From AP-15 sp963814805 (lineage in GTDB: Bacteria; Pseudomonadota; Alphaproteobacteria; ATCC43930; CGMCC-115725): DNA of 64,000 bases. This document shows, one piece after another, positions 45,985 through 54,910 of this stretch. The translations under genes and the position numbers were made by a program. How positions within the stretch are numbered: position 1 is the stretch's first letter; every line of letters starts with the position of its first letter. Below the pieces are notes generated by a model. The model did not search any database. It was not told the origin of the DNA and saw only the letters and a list, made by a program, of their open reading frames with translations. The stretch spans positions 124,001 through 188,000 of the forward strand of contig CAWFER010000001.1 of the NCBI GenBank assembly GCA_963814805.1. Direction: 5' to 3'.

Positions 45985-47296
45985 CCTCCTCGCCTCGCTG
46001 AGCCAGGCCGAAGCGCGCGCGCTGCTTTATGACTGGCCGTTCTGGGCGCGGCCGAGCCAGCTGCCGCCGCAAGGCGATTGGCGGGTTTGGCTGCTGCTCG
46101 CCGGACGGGGATTTGGCAAAACCCGCACCGGGGCCGAACTGGTGCGGGCGCGGGTGACGGCGGGGAGCGCGCGCCGGGTGGCGCTGGTCGCGCCGACTGC
46201 CGCCGACGCCCGGGACGTCATGGTCGAGGGCGAAAGCGGCATACTGGCAATTTCGCCGGCCTCGAACCGGCCACGCTATGAACCATCGAAGCGGCGGGTG
46301 AGCTGGCCCAACGGGGCGATCGCGACACTCTACAGCGCCGACGAGCCCGAGCGGCTGCGCGGGCCGCAACACGACACCGCCTGGTGTGACGAACTCGCCA
46401 GCTGGCGCTATCCCGAGGCCTGGGACATGCTGATGCTGGGCCTGCGCCTGGGAGCCGACCCGAGGGTCGTGGTGACCACAACGCCACGGCCGACCAAGCT
46501 GGTGTGCGCGCTCGCCGCCGACCGGACGGTCGCGATGACGGGGGGCACCACCTATGAGAACCGCGCCAACCTGGCGCCCGATTTCATCGAACAGATCGTC
46601 CGCAAATACGAAGGGACAAGGCTGGGGCGTCAGGAGATCGAAGCCGAACTGCTCGACGATGCGCCGGGCGGGTTGTGGAGCCGGGGCGTGATCGAGGCGG
46701 CCCGCGTTGGCAGCGCGCCCGAACTCGTGCGGATCGTGGTCGCGATCGACCCGGCGGCGAGCTCGGGCGAGAACGCTGATGAGACCGGCATCATCGTCGC
46801 CGGCAAAGATGGGCAAGGCCATGGCTGGGTGCTCGCCGACCTGTCCGGCCGATATGCCCCGGCGGAGTGGGCCAAGGCGGCGATTGCCGCTTATCACGCG
46901 CATGGCGCCGACCGGATCGTCGCCGAGGTCAACAACGGTGGCGAAATGGTCGAGGCGACCCTGCGGGTGATCGACCGGAACCTGGCCTTCGCCGCGGTGC
47001 ACGCCTCGCGCGGCAAGATCATTCGCGCCGAACCAGTTGCAGCGTTGTACGAGCAGGGCCGGGTCCATCACCTCGGGGCTTTTGCGCAGCTTGAAGATCA
47101 GATGTGCAGCCTGAGCCGGACCGGACACGAACCCGGCCTGGTGCGCAGAGGATACTCGCCCGACCGGGTCGACGCGCTGGTGTGGGCTTTGACCGATTTG
47201 CTGGTCGAGCCGATGGCGGGACAGGGAATTTACGAGGCCTATCGTCGGCTCAGCGGCCAATTGGCGGAGCGGCCTCGCCGGAAGCCCGGCGACTGA
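45923..47296 (+). CDS. Terminase large subunit (GTA-like DNA-packaging ATPase/nuclease)
   Basis: The DNA-packaging motor. ATPase half: LLLAGRGFGKTRTGAE (Walker A at residues 61-67), MVEGESGILAISP, then the coupling region ERLRGPQHDTAWCDELASWR with the Walker B acid, and VVVTTTPRPTKL. RNase-H-like nuclease half: VAIDPAASSGENADETGI and ADRIVAEVNNGGEM. The wording is very close to the large terminase of alphaproteobacterial gene transfer agents and related siphophages. The start is uncertain: ATG 45923 or GTG 45929, both inside the small-subunit gene. Confidence 0.92.
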   Translation: MRVRCLHAGWLASLPEALRNSLLASLSQAEARALLYDWPFWARPSQLPPQGDWRVWLLLAGRGFGKTRTGAELVRARVTAGSARRVALVAPTAADARDVMVEGESGILAISPASNRPRYEPSKRRVSWPNGAIATLYSADEPERLRGPQHDTAWCDELASWRYPEAWDMLMLGLRLGADPRVVVTTTPRPTKLVCALAADRTVAMTGGTTYENRANLAPDFIEQIVRKYEGTRLGRQEIEAELLDDAPGGLWSRGVIEAARVGSAPELVRIVVAIDPAASSGENADETGIIVAGKDGQGHGWVLADLSGRYAPAEWAKAAIAAYHAHGADRIVAEVNNGGEMVEATLRVIDRNLAFAAVHASRGKIIRAEPVAALYEQGRVHHLGAFAQLEDQMCSLSRTGHEPGLVRRGYSPDRVDALVWALTDLLVEPMAGQGIYEAYRRLSGQLAERPRRKPGD

Positions 47297-47328
47297 TCCG
47301 TGCCCCGCCGTTTCAAAGGAGCTCACCG

Positions 47329-47766
47329 GTGACGTTGCTGGTCAAGGATGCGAACACGACGACACAGGCGCTGTCGACTGGGCTCGACAGCGTCGGCAGC
47401 CTGGTGCCGCTGCATGCGCCAGCCGCGATGGTGGGCGGAGTGGCGACGCCGGTCAGCGTGACGGCGCCACTGCCGGTCATCAACACCGCCGGCTCGGCCG
47501 CGGTCGACGGCAGCGGCACGGTCACCGTCGGGGGCGCCGCGCAAACCCTGTTTGGCGGCATCGCCCCGAGCGACGGCTGGCTCGTCGCCAACAACTCATC
47601 GGCGAACATTTATGTCTCCGATGTGGGCGCTGCGACATCGGGCGGGGCGTCGATACCGATTGTACCGGGCGGAGTGTTCGCCACGCCGTCGGGCTATAGG
47701 CCGGCCGGGCCGGTCAGCATTTATGGCGCGGCCACCGGACAGGCCTTTGCGGCGAGGCGGTGGTAG
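47329..47766 (+). CDS. Virion-associated small protein
   Basis: A 145-residue Ala/Gly/Thr/Val-rich protein, mostly beta by appearance: TLLVKDANTTTQALSTGLDS, then GSGTVTVGGAAQTLF and DGWLVANNSSANIYVSDVG. Similar short proteins accompany tail or capsid decoration genes in proteobacterial phages. AAAGGAG lies 6 bases before the GTG at 47329, which fixes the start. No signal peptide. It is the first gene of the block between terminase and portal. Confidence 0.65.
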   Translation: MTLLVKDANTTTQALSTGLDSVGSLVPLHAPAAMVGGVATPVSVTAPLPVINTAGSAAVDGSGTVTVGGAAQTLFGGIAPSDGWLVANNSSANIYVSDVGAATSGGASIPIVPGGVFATPSGYRPAGPVSIYGAATGQAFAARRW

Positions 47767-47942
47767 CGACCGCCGGCGGGAAAGACGGCACGCTGGCTGG
47801 TGGCGCCGACCGTCTGCTCCACGAGGTGAATATGACGCACGAACCTGATGTGCCTGCTGATGCGGTGCGCGCCGTTCGGCCTGCCGGACCCGAGCACCCG
47901 GTTGCGGCGGTCATCGACCCCAACGGAGGTGTCGGCCGGTGA
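47760..47942 (+). CDS. Small hypothetical protein
   Basis: A 60-codon frame that starts inside the end of the previous gene and whose TGA overlaps the GTG start of the beta-helix gene (47939-47942). Gly/Ala/Asp-rich, with no helix or signal evident. The tight coupling on both sides supports translation, but no function can be proposed. Confidence 0.45.
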   Translation: MVATAGGKDGTLAGGADRLLHEVNMTHEPDVPADAVRAVRPAGPEHPVAAVIDPNGGVGR

Positions 47943-50500
47943 AGCTTTTTTTCGGCATATCGCTGTGCGTGCTGAGCCTTGCCTGGGCGGGGCCAAGCAT
48001 GGCGCAATCTCCCGGAAATTTCTCGACCTTGTCGACGACCGGCACGGCCACGCTCGGCGGCGACGTCGCGATGTGCTCGGGCAGGCCGTGGATCGACGTG
48101 CGCTGCGATGGTGCGGTGGGCGACGACAGCCACGACGACACCAGCGCGATCCAGTCCACGATCAACAGCGCCATAACCAACAACTGGCCGGTGTATATCC
48201 CGGCCGGGACCTACAAGATCACCTCGCAACTGACAATCGATTATGCCGGCCAGGCGAGCAACGGCTTCCGGCTGATCTCGCAGGGCGCCACGATCGATGG
48301 CCGATCGATAGCCGCGGGTCCGGTGCTCCAAGTTCAGTGCGGCGGAGGCACCCCTGGCAGCCCGGCCGGCTGCTTCTACTTCAAGGAAGAGGGGTCGCTT
48401 TTTGTCGACGCCGATACGCCGGCCTATGCTTTTGTCATGGGGCTGCCGAACTTCGCCGACGCGCACAACTCTGCCAAGATCGATCATCTAATTGTCAATA
48501 ACGCCAGCACCAGCCCTAGCGCTGGAGCCTGCCAATTTAACTATCTGCTCGACAGCGATATCTATGCGGTCTGCGATTCCGCCGGCGGCGCCGCCGGAAT
48601 GGCCTTTGAGCAGACCCAGTTTTCGCATATCTCGGGGGCCGGCACTGCGGCTGCAACCGGCGGCCGCAGCATCGTTCTGGAGAACGGTTACAATTTTTCC
48701 AACACCTTTCTCGGTCTCGACCTCGAGGTTTCGCCGACCTGCCTGTCGATCACGTTCAATCACAACGGACTAAATACCTTCGTATCGCCCTATTTCGACT
48801 GTGCGACCGCGGTCAATGCGACGGCGAGCGTCGGCAACGTTTTGATCAATCCGAATTACGGCGGCGGCGTCGTCAATTACGGGCCCAATTCGGTCGGAAT
48901 CGAGGTGCAGGGCACCGGGTCGCGGGCGAAGTGGATGTTTCCGGCGACCGCGTCCTATGCGGCGGCGCCGATCGATGACGGGATGGCGATCTCGAGCTAC
49001 AACGCGCCTGGCGCATCGATGGCGGTGACCCTGCCGTTGATCGCCAATGTCAATCCCGGCTGGTCGATGGGCTTTGCGACCGACAACGGCAAGGGAATGA
49101 CGATCACCGCGCCGAGCGGCAGCATCGTGCTTGGCGGCAAGTTCGTCTCCACGGTGACGCTCGGCGCCGGCAATTACGAATATCTGCGGGTGCAATCCGA
49201 CGGGAACAACTGGCGGGTGGTCTCGTCGACGCGGAACACCAGGCTCAATATGGGCTTCGAACCACCGCCCTGGCCGAGTAATTGGCTCTATCCAGCCGCT
49301 TCCGGATATGCCGCGGCGCTGGGCGACAATGGCAATATCCTGTCGAGCTACAACACGGTCTCGGGCTTGGCCGTGACCCTACCCCCGACGACGGGTCTGC
49401 CGACGGGCTGGAGCATCGGGTTTGCGACCGACAACGGAAAGCCGCTATCGATACAGGTCAATGGGACTTCGGGCGGCCATATCGTCTGGCCGGGATCTGG
49501 CACCGCATCGACCTCGGTTGCGTTGGCCAATACCAGCCAGGGCGCCTACGAGTTCCTGGTGCTGCAATATGACGGCAGCGGCGACTTCCGGGTCGTCGGG
49601 GCGACCCCGGCCACGGCGCAGGCAATCGGCATGATCGGGAACGCCTCACTGAGCCATTGGAGCTTTCCGTCCACCAGCGCCTATGCCGCGACCGTGGCCG
49701 ACAACGGCAATGTGGTTTCGAGCTTCAACAGCCCAGCGTCCTACATGGCGGTGACCCTGCCGCCGACCACGGCGATCCCGATGGGCTGGAGCATGGGGCT
49801 GGCGACCGATAATGGCAAAACGATGTCGGTCCAGGTCAACGGCACCTCCGGCGGCCATATCCTCTATCCGGGGAACAGCGCAGCGACCACAGCGACCCTC
49901 GCCTCGGGCAACTACGAACTCTTGGTCCTGCGGTTTGACGGCAGCAACTTTCGGGTCAGCGAGGCGACGCCAGCGACCGCTGCCGCGATCGGGATGGCGG
50001 GCTCGACCCCGGACATCAACCGCTGGAACTTCCCGGCGGCGGCCAGTTACGCCGCGGCGCCGAGCGACAACGGCAACGCGCTGTCGAGCTACAATACCGC
50101 CGCGGGCTTGACCGTCACCCTGCCGTCGACGACCGCAATCGGTTCTGGCTGGACGATGGGGTTTGCGACCGACAACGGAAAGCCGCTGAGCGTCAAGGTC
50201 AACGGGGTGTCTGGCGGATCCATCCTCGAGCCGGCGCAGGGCGGGATTTCGGCCGCGTCGATTGCGCTCGCCGCCGGGCAGAACTACGAATTCCTGCAGC
50301 TGCGCTTCGACGGCAGCAATTTCCGCATCACCAGCGCTACGCCGCAGACCATCAATGACCTTGGCGGCCTGATCTCGCCCGGAACGCCGGCCTCGAGCAC
50401 GGCGGCGTGCACGACTGGGCAGCTGCAGGCGGACGTAAACTACCTCTACTTCTGCACCGCCCCCAATACCTGGAAGCGCGCAGCGCTCTCCGCTTTCTGA
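47939..50500 (+). CDS. Secreted beta-helix protein with four tandem repeats (tail-spike-like)
   Basis: An 853-residue protein. Sec signal peptide (VKLFFGISLCVLSLAWAG, cleavage after SMA near residue 22). Residues about 42-320 form a pectate-lyase-type beta-helix (WIDVRCDGAVGDDSHDDTSA). Then four repeats of 117-125 residues start at W332, W449, W574 and W696; each has W-x-(F/Y)P, a YAA-x-x-x-DNG block, (S/A)VTLP, a W-(S/T)-(M/I)G-(F/L)ATDNGK block and a final EFLxLxxDGSxFR. A short C-terminal region with two Cys ends the protein. It starts with GTG. Phages use such folds to bind or cut capsule polysaccharide, but a signal peptide on a tail spike is unexpected. A close paralogue lies at 1740-2696. 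Confidence 0.8.
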   Translation: MKLFFGISLCVLSLAWAGPSMAQSPGNFSTLSTTGTATLGGDVAMCSGRPWIDVRCDGAVGDDSHDDTSAIQSTINSAITNNWPVYIPAGTYKITSQLTIDYAGQASNGFRLISQGATIDGRSIAAGPVLQVQCGGGTPGSPAGCFYFKEEGSLFVDADTPAYAFVMGLPNFADAHNSAKIDHLIVNNASTSPSAGACQFNYLLDSDIYAVCDSAGGAAGMAFEQTQFSHISGAGTAAATGGRSIVLENGYNFSNTFLGLDLEVSPTCLSITFNHNGLNTFVSPYFDCATAVNATASVGNVLINPNYGGGVVNYGPNSVGIEVQGTGSRAKWMFPATASYAAAPIDDGMAISSYNAPGASMAVTLPLIANVNPGWSMGFATDNGKGMTITAPSGSIVLGGKFVSTVTLGAGNYEYLRVQSDGNNWRVVSSTRNTRLNMGFEPPPWPSNWLYPAASGYAAALGDNGNILSSYNTVSGLAVTLPPTTGLPTGWSIGFATDNGKPLSIQVNGTSGGHIVWPGSGTASTSVALANTSQGAYEFLVLQYDGSGDFRVVGATPATAQAIGMIGNASLSHWSFPSTSAYAATVADNGNVVSSFNSPASYMAVTLPPTTAIPMGWSMGLATDNGKTMSVQVNGTSGGHILYPGNSAATTATLASGNYELLVLRFDGSNFRVSEATPATAAAIGMAGSTPDINRWNFPAAASYAAAPSDNGNALSSYNTAAGLTVTLPSTTAIGSGWTMGFATDNGKPLSVKVNGVSGGSILEPAQGGISAASIALAAGQNYEFLQLRFDGSNFRITSATPQTINDLGGLISPGTPASSTAACTTGQLQADVNYLYFCTAPNTWKRAALSAF

Positions 50501-50509
50501 GGCGCGACA

Positions 50510-50902
50510 ATGCGAAGTCTGAATGCGCTGGCATGCCTGGCCGCATGCGTTGCCGGCGCGCCGCACGCCTGGGCCTTTGAACCGGGGATCACGCCGGTCG
50601 TTTCTGCCGCCGCGGAGTCCAGCCATCTGATCAAGGCCGCGCCAGGCCACCTTTATTCGCTCTATGTGACGACCGGGACGACTGCAGGTTATCTGATGAC
50701 CTTCAATGCCAATGCCGTGCCCGCGGATGGCGGCGTCGCTCCGGTCGAATGTGTCATGGCGCCGGCCAACAGCACGGTCTCGATCAGTTTCAACGGGCCG
50801 CCCGACATCTATTCGCTCGGGATCGTCGCGGTGTTCAGCTCGACCGGTTGCTTCACCAAGACCGCAAGCCCGACGGCTTTCTTCAAAGCGCGCGCGCAAT
50901 GA
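50510..50902 (+). CDS. Small secreted protein of the particle cluster
   Basis: 130 residues with a clear Sec signal (MRSLNALACLAACVAGAPHA, cleavage after AWA near residue 22). The mature part is beta-rich: HLYSLYVTTGTTAGYLMTFN and PVECVMAPANSTVSISF, with two Cys that may form a disulphide outside the cytoplasm. Similar beta-sandwich proteins accompany phage decoration genes. Ten bases after the tail-spike-like gene; its TGA overlaps the next ATG (50899). Confidence 0.7.
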   Translation: MRSLNALACLAACVAGAPHAWAFEPGITPVVSAAAESSHLIKAAPGHLYSLYVTTGTTAGYLMTFNANAVPADGGVAPVECVMAPANSTVSISFNGPPDIYSLGIVAVFSSTGCFTKTASPTAFFKARAQ

Positions 50903-51852
50903 GGCTCGGTGCTGCCGTCGGCGTGCTGGCCTGCCTCCATGCGGCGCCGCTGTGGGCGCAGTCGGTTCAATACGGGCCAGCCAGCAGTGGCGGCGGCGTC
51001 GCCCAATCCGGCGCGGTGACCGCCGGCGATATCGCCGCCTGGGCCGGAACCGGGCTGATACGCGACGGCGGCAATCCGGCCGGAACCGTATCGAGCGTCG
51101 GGCTGGCGATGCCGCCATGGCTGACGGTTTCGGGATCGCCGGTCACCGCGGCCGGGACCTTGTCGGTCGCCGGCGCGCCGCAGGCGGGAAACCTGTTTCT
51201 GGCCTCGCCGAGCCTGTCAAGTGGCGCCCTGGCGCCGCGGGCAATCGTTGGCGCCGATCTGCCGCTGCCCGGCCCCGGCAGTTTGGGCGGCGTCGAAAGC
51301 CTGACGCCGGCTGCTCATAACTGGCTCGACAGCATCTCGAATTCCGGTGCGCCGCACGCCTCGCAGCCATCCTGCAGCGACCTAGCCGGTGCGGCGCCAT
51401 CGTGCTCGGTCGATGCAACGAATGCCGGCAACATCGCATCCGGCACCTTGCCGGCGGCACGCCTGCCGAACATTCTTCCGGCAGATACGACCTTTTCGGG
51501 CAACAACGTCTATTCGGGGACCTCGACCTGGAGCGGATCGCTGGATGTCCCGATCCGAGTGGTGACGTCCGCGGGGCCGGTGAGCGTATCGGCAGCGACG
51601 GATTACATGATCGTCATCGACGAGACGAGTCCCGCGCCGACCGCAATCAACTATGGGTGCACCCCCGGCTTTACGTTTCTGATCAAAGACGGCGCCGGCG
51701 ACGACGCGACCAATGCGATCACGTTGAGGCCGTCGTCCGGGACCATCGACGGCGTCGCCAGCTTTATCATGAACGCGAGCACGGCGGGGACGCCTCCTTA
51801 TGAAGCGCGCGCCGTGACCTGTGACGCCAGTGGCAACTCTTGGGTGAATTGA
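50899..51852 (+). CDS. Secreted tail-fibre-like protein
   Basis: 317 residues with a Sec signal (MRLGAAVGVLACLHAAPLWA, cleavage after LWA). The mature part shows phage tail-fibre wording: SSVGLAMPPWLTVSGSPVTA then AGTLSVAG, GALAPRAIVGADLP, and the stop-start phrase NAGNIASGTLPAARLP. The C-terminal third resembles a receptor-binding tip (YGCTPGFTFLIKDGAGDDAT). Fibres are normally assembled in the cytoplasm without a signal peptide, so this one is odd. ATGA coupling to the gene before; the stop overlaps the next start at 51850-51854. Confidence 0.72.
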   Translation: MRLGAAVGVLACLHAAPLWAQSVQYGPASSGGGVAQSGAVTAGDIAAWAGTGLIRDGGNPAGTVSSVGLAMPPWLTVSGSPVTAAGTLSVAGAPQAGNLFLASPSLSSGALAPRAIVGADLPLPGPGSLGGVESLTPAAHNWLDSISNSGAPHASQPSCSDLAGAAPSCSVDATNAGNIASGTLPAARLPNILPADTTFSGNNVYSGTSTWSGSLDVPIRVVTSAGPVSVSAATDYMIVIDETSPAPTAINYGCTPGFTFLIKDGAGDDATNAITLRPSSGTIDGVASFIMNASTAGTPPYEARAVTCDASGNSWVN

Positions 51853-52391
51853 TGATGAGACGATCGCTTGCCACCTTTATTGTGCTATGCATCTCATTTC
51901 CGGCCCAGGCAGCAACCCCGTTTCTATGGCAGCCCGGCACCGCGAACAACGGCCTGTCCGTGCCGGCCTTGACCTTGATGTCAACCGAACTCGCATCGCT
52001 TGCTTCGGGGTCGGTTGCGCTCAGCAGTGTCGGAGGCTCCGGCGGGGTGTTCACCAACTCCAATACTGGTCAAGTAATTTGGTCTCCTTTGGTGCTGACC
52101 CTTGGCTCGACGGCCGGTGCGTTTCAAACCGGGGCCAACCTGTCGTGCTGGTTTCTGCAGTCGCTCGACGGCGCGACCTTTGAAAACGGCAGCGCCGCCC
52201 CGCCGCGCGCGCCCGATGTCGTGTTCCCGCTTCCGGCGACAGCTCTGGCCACAACCACCATGTTTCTGTCGCAGGGCCTCTCTCGTGTTCCGGCGCTTAA
52301 CTTCAAGGTTTTATGCCAGAACAACAGCGGGCAAACCTTGAATGCTTCGGGAAATACAATGGTGCTCGCGCCGACGGCCGTGCAGTATTGA
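51852..52391 (+). CDS. Small secreted protein of the particle cluster
   Basis: 179 residues starting MMRRSLATFIVLCISFPAQA, a standard Sec signal (cleavage after AQA). The mature part is Ser/Thr/Leu-rich and beta-like (WQPGTANNGLSVPALTLMST, LGSTAGAFQTGANLSCWFLQ), ending MVLAPTAVQY. Two possible ATG starts (51852 and 51855) overlap the stop of the fibre-like gene. No family recognised. Confidence 0.68.
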   Translation: MMRRSLATFIVLCISFPAQAATPFLWQPGTANNGLSVPALTLMSTELASLASGSVALSSVGGSGGVFTNSNTGQVIWSPLVLTLGSTAGAFQTGANLSCWFLQSLDGATFENGSAAPPRAPDVVFPLPATALATTTMFLSQGLSRVPALNFKVLCQNNSGQTLNASGNTMVLAPTAVQY

Positions 52392-52407
52392 TCCATTTCG
52401 CCGGGCG

Positions 52408-53359
52408 ATGACGCAAACCGGGATGTGGCCGAGCCGGCGCCGCTTTGTCGCGGGCCTGGCTGCGGCCGGCGCAGGGCTCGCCGCGGAGCGGCGCGCGACG
52501 GCGATCCAGCTCCCGATGCGGCCGTATCGAGGCCTCTACCGGCCGCCGGGATTACCGCGCCTGGCCGACGATCCGGTGACCGAGTTCCTCGCCGACGCCT
52601 GGCAGTTCGACGGGTCGGCTTATGATCCCAACCAGGGCGCATTCGGCGCCCCGCTGTGGGGCCTGTCGGTCCGAGGTTATCCCTATCGTACGCAATACGC
52701 GGTGTTCAGCCCGGCAACGACGACAGCCGGCCGAGGTTGCGGTTTCAATGGCGCCTCACAGTATATCTGGACGACGGTTGGAGCCGGGCGGGGACCGTGG
52801 TCGGGGAGCCCGGCGCAGCAAACCATGCTCGTCGTCGCCCAGGTAAATGCCGTGCAAAGCGCTGCGCAGACATTGATGGGGATCGAAGGGCATGCCATTC
52901 CACGCCGAGCATCGATGCAGATTGCCGCGAACAGCACAAGCTTCTTTCTCGACTGGACGACATCGACGACAACGACCGGCGCATTTTCCCAATCAGTGGT
53001 GCTCGGCCAGCCTTTTGCCGCAGCAATGACGTTGAATTACAGCTCGGGAACCGCGAGCCTGTTTTTCGCGCAAGTGAAGAGCACGATCGTGGGTTCCGCG
53101 AAGGCCGTCAATCAGTGGGACGAGGCCAATTTCGGGAACTCGATCGTGGCCGGAGTTCAACGAGGGCAACTATCTCAATGGCATTATGTTGTTTGCGGCT
53201 GCCTGGAATACGGCGCTCCCAGACGCGATGGTTTTTGATCTATTGCAAGACCCGTTCGGATTCCTAGTCTTTCCGGATGACGACATGATGTCCGACATTG
53301 TTGGCGCCGCCGCTGCGGCACGCTCGCGGCGCAGTGGCGCGCATGGCTTCCCGAGGTAG
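52408..53359 (+). CDS. Tat-signal LamG-like protein (one frame break)
   Basis: About 317 residues. The N-terminus MTQTGMWPSRRRFVAGLAAA has a twin-arginine-like S-R-R-R-F box followed by a hydrophobic stretch and ATA cleavage region. The body looks like a jelly-roll of the LamG/concanavalin type: WTTVGAGRGPWSGSPAQQ, MLVVAQVNAV, QIAANSTSFFLDW, TASLFFAQVK. Near 53163 a one-base shift is needed to reach the family-typical end NYLNGIMLFAAAWNTALPDA, with DPFGFLVFPDD, stopping at 53357. It may be a folded adhesin exported by Tat. Confidence 0.6.
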
Positions 53360-53363
53360 TCCG

Positions 53364-54719
53364 ATGCCCCCAGCCGGCGGAAAACGTACATCGCTCGCTT
53401 CCTATACTTGGGGCGGGTTCGGCTCGCAGAATGACATCACCCGGTTCCGCGATGTCTTCCAACCCGATCAAGGGATCTTTTCACCCGGTTATCCGCTGGC
53501 GCCACCCGAGCGCGAACGCGTGCGGCTGTGGGATTTTCCGGTCGGTTACAACACGATCTATACGCCGCGCGCCTATGAGCCGATCGGGTTTCATGAACTG
53601 CGTGCCTTGGCCGAAAACCACGACATCACCCGGCTGGCGATCGAGACGCGCAAGGATCAGATCGAAAAGCTCGATTGGGCGATCAGACCGCGCAACGAGA
53701 AGAAGCCAGCGCCGGATACGCTGCAGCGCATCTGCAAACTGACCGAATTCTGGCGCAAGCCCGACGGCGAGCAGCCCTTTGCGACCTGGCTTCGCGAGAT
53801 CCTCGAGGATCTGCTCGTGCTGGATGCCCCGGCCCTTGAGTTGCGGCGAAATCGGGGCGGCGAGATTATTGGCCTTGACGTCGTCGACGGCGCGACGATC
53901 AAGGTGCTGATCGACGATACCGGCCGGCGCCCACAGCCACCGGCGCCGGCTTACGAACAAATAATTCACGGGCGTCCATGGCGGCTCCTGACCTCGGACC
54001 ACCTGCTCTATGCGCCGCGCAACAAGCGGCCGCATAAGGCCTATGGTTTTGGGCCGTGCGAACAGATTGTCATGACGATCAATATCGGGCTGCGTCGTCA
54101 GCTGATGCAACTGCAGCACTTCACCGAGGGCAATGTCCCGCCCGGGATTTTGAATGCGCCGGAGGGCTGGAACGCCGAACAGATCCGCCAGTTCCAAGAG
54201 TGGTTCGACTCGATCCTTGCCGGCAATAGCGGCAGTCGCACCAGGCTGATCTGGGCTCCGACCGGCTCCAAGTATCAGGCCTTCAAGGAAGCACCCTATA
54301 AGGACGAGTTCGACGAATGGCTGGCGCGCATCGTCTGTTACGCTTTTTCCCTCCCGCCTACCGCGTTCACCCCGCAAGTCAACCGGGCAACGGCGCAATC
54401 GGCGCAGCAGACGGCCCTCGAGGAGGGGCTAGCGCCGTTGGCGAATTGGGTCAAGCGACTGGTCGACGGCGTCATCCAGGACCGGATGGGCCATCCTGAC
54501 CTCGAATTCATCTGGTCGGATGTCCAGTCCACCGATCCCAAGAACCAGGCCTCGATCCTCGATGTGTATGTGAAAGACGGAATCTATACGCTGAATGAGG
54601 CGCGCGACATCCTCGGGCTCGCTCCAGTCGAAGGCGGCAACGAGCCATTGTTTCAGACTGCGCGAGGGCCGGTGGCGCTGCGTGCCGCCCTAATGCCGGA
54701 ACCGGCGGCCGAAGCCTAG
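53364..54719 (+). CDS. Phage portal protein
   Basis: Dodecameric head-vertex channel for DNA. About 451 residues from ATG 53364 (MPPAGGKRTSLASYTW), with GAGG ahead. Portal features: LAENHDITRLAIETRKDQI and LDWAIRPRNEKK near residue 100, LTSDHLLYAPRNKRPHKAYG and FGPCEQIVMTINI, and the long C-terminal FSLPPTAFTPQVNRATAQSA phrase common in portal proteins. A possible earlier ATG at 53343 overlaps the previous gene. A strong terminator follows the stop directly, so the first transcript unit ends here. Confidence 0.85.
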   Translation: MPPAGGKRTSLASYTWGGFGSQNDITRFRDVFQPDQGIFSPGYPLAPPERERVRLWDFPVGYNTIYTPRAYEPIGFHELRALAENHDITRLAIETRKDQIEKLDWAIRPRNEKKPAPDTLQRICKLTEFWRKPDGEQPFATWLREILEDLLVLDAPALELRRNRGGEIIGLDVVDGATIKVLIDDTGRRPQPPAPAYEQIIHGRPWRLLTSDHLLYAPRNKRPHKAYGFGPCEQIVMTINIGLRRQLMQLQHFTEGNVPPGILNAPEGWNAEQIRQFQEWFDSILAGNSGSRTRLIWAPTGSKYQAFKEAPYKDEFDEWLARIVCYAFSLPPTAFTPQVNRATAQSAQQTALEEGLAPLANWVKRLVDGVIQDRMGHPDLEFIWSDVQSTDPKNQASILDVYVKDGIYTLNEARDILGLAPVEGGNEPLFQTARGPVALRAALMPEPAAEA

Positions 54720-54741
54720 AAAAGCGCCGTCTCGCGCTTTT
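54720..54741 (+). terminator. Rho-independent terminator after the portal gene
   Basis: AAAAGCGC (54720-54727) pairs perfectly with GCGCTTTT (54734-54741) around a 6-base loop; the stem ends in a T-run. It starts on the base after the portal stop codon, closing the terminase-to-portal transcription unit. The hairpin is A/T rich at its base and so bidirectional in principle. Confidence 0.75.
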
Positions 54742-54910
54742 AGAGATCCTACAGAGCTCCGGCCGAGAGCGCCGTCGGCATTGCGGCCCAATTGCCGCCG
54801 GTCAGCCGCACTCCCGGGTGCGTCGGCGCAGCTTACAGCGCCGCTGCGCCTTTGTGCCGATCTCTTTCAAAGTCCTCTGCAGACGAGAATTTATCAGGAG
54901 CGCCTCTGAG

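Noticed and set aside
54818..54910. N-terminal extension of the 54911 gene
   Set aside because: The extra 31 codons are Arg/Cys-rich and precede a proper ribosome site; the natural start is 54911.
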